From: Ravibacter sp964562455
GTDB taxonomy: Bacteria; Bacteroidota; Bacteroidia; Cytophagales; Spirosomataceae
Assembly: GCA_964562455.1 (NCBI GenBank)
Contig: CAZLTN010000019.1
Span: 6,769 to 70,768, forward strand
Direction: 5' to 3'
DNA length: 64,000 nucleotides
Part shown: piece by piece, positions 63,595 through 64,000 of the stretch
How positions within the stretch are numbered: the stretch's first letter is position 1
Layout of the letters: the number at the start of each line of letters is the position of its first letter
The notes under the pieces: model-generated
Told to the model about the DNA's origin: nothing
The model's database searches: none
The model's input: the letters and a program-made list of their open reading frames with translations, nothing else
Program-made: the position numbers and the translations under genes

Positions 63595-63622
63595 AAAAAC
63601 TCCTGAGAAAAATATACAACCT

Positions 63623-63961
63623 TTATTCTGCTGTGAGAATTTTTTTCCTGTGCTTTTGCCCCCATTTCTCCATTGCAATAAGCACTTCGCCCAGGGTTTC
63701 GCTGTAGGGGGTCAGGGCATATTCTACCGTTACCGGCTTGGTATTACAGACAGTGCGGCTTACCAGTCCGTTCATTTCAAGCTCCTGCAGCTCTTTGGAC
63801 AATATGCGCGGCGAAATGCCGGCTTCTCTCGACAGTTCATTAAAGCCCTTGCTGCCACTTCTTAAAACGGAGATCAATACCAGTTTCCACTTCCCTCCTA
63901 CTATATCCAGGGTATCCCTGATAGCCAGGTTGGCTTTACGGCAGCTTTCGACGGTATGCAT
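63623..63961 (-). CDS. HxlR-family transcriptional regulator
   Basis: 112 residues, one winged-helix domain. HxlR features: the N-terminal Cys in VESCRKANLAIRDTLDIVGG (as in the redox-sensing YodB/HypR group), KWKLVLISVLRSGSKGFNEL, ISPRILSKELQELEMNGLV and VEYALTPYSETLGEVL. It should bind the tandem repeat upstream of its start and control itself and the efflux pump, sensing oxidants or electrophiles through the Cys. Start ATG at 63961-63959. Confidence 0.94.
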   Translation of the reverse strand: MHTVESCRKANLAIRDTLDIVGGKWKLVLISVLRSGSKGFNELSREAGISPRILSKELQELEMNGLVSRTVCNTKPVTVEYALTPYSETLGEVLIAMEKWGQKHRKKILTAE

Positions 63962-63962
63962 A

Positions 63963-63998
63963 TACTATTCTTTTTGTAAGTACTATCCTTTTTGTAAC
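63963..63998. promoter_or_regulatory. Tandem 18-bp direct repeat, probable HxlR operator
   Basis: TACTATTCTTTTTGTAAG (63963-63980) is followed directly by TACTATCCTTTTTGTAAC (63981-63998), differing at two positions. It abuts the hxlR start codon. On the minus strand each unit carries TACTTACAAAAAG/AGTA-type half-sites, the arrangement seen in front of autoregulated HxlR/MarR-like genes. The window ends here, so any promoter further upstream is not visible. Confidence 0.65.
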
Positions 63999-64000
63999 AG

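Overview
The window is a chromosomal segment of a Bacteroidota bacterium, most likely an environmental, T9SS-bearing member of the Cytophagales/Chitinophagales type (genus not determined). Evidence: two SusC/SusD pairs each with its own ECF sigma factor and FecR anti-sigma factor, type IX secretion C-terminal sorting domains, CarboxypepD_reg-like domains on TonB receptors, TAnnTTTG-type -7 promoter elements, and intermediate GC content. A 100-N scaffold gap lies at 35802-35901 inside a repeat, so this is draft sequence.

Layout. 1-2115: a cut-off LacI regulator diverges from a sodium/solute symporter; two LacI-type operators sit in the shared promoter region. 2153-4850: cobalamin-independent methionine synthase (metE) under a B12 riboswitch. 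4967-11866 (minus strand): sigma factor, FecR, SusC and SusD with no enzyme attached. 12136-16957 (plus strand, divergent from that sigma factor): MFS transporter, HpcH/HpaI aldolase, aldo/keto reductase, Gfo/Idh oxidoreductase and an SDR that lacks the usual catalytic lysine, probably a sugar or sugar-acid catabolic set. 16998-22446: a lipoprotein, a beta-helix protein, a T9SS cargo protein and a C1q-like surface protein.

22455-35382 (minus strand): a long co-directional locus reading sigma, FecR, SusC, SusD, PhoD-like phosphoesterase, alpha/beta hydrolase, ceramidase-like hydrolase, L-rhamnose mutarotase and RhaT symporter. This is the best candidate for an undescribed uptake and degradation system. 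Its SusC carries one in-frame TGA. 35476-36044: interspersed palindromic repeats and the N gap. 36135-39862: an S8 protease and a beta-helix/T9SS protein that look like one gene split by a frameshift.

39884-43529: a Tat-exported alpha/beta hydrolase, NagB and a GH109 alpha-N-acetylgalactosaminidase-like protein, suggesting amino-sugar use. 43797-49877: NIPSNAP protein, TruA, a cation diffusion facilitator and PurL. 50049-54138: an AraC regulator, two VOC proteins, a truncated KilA-N protein of phage type, and threonine aldolase. 54207-61625: a sulfatase, then a coupled DUF3857/transglutaminase - LuxR pair and a TonB receptor. 61649-63961: a membrane protein, an MFS efflux pump and its HxlR regulator, with a tandem-repeat operator at the window edge.

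No tRNA, rRNA, CRISPR array, insertion sequence or transposase was recognised. All functions are read from sequence motifs and remembered family features; no database search was run.
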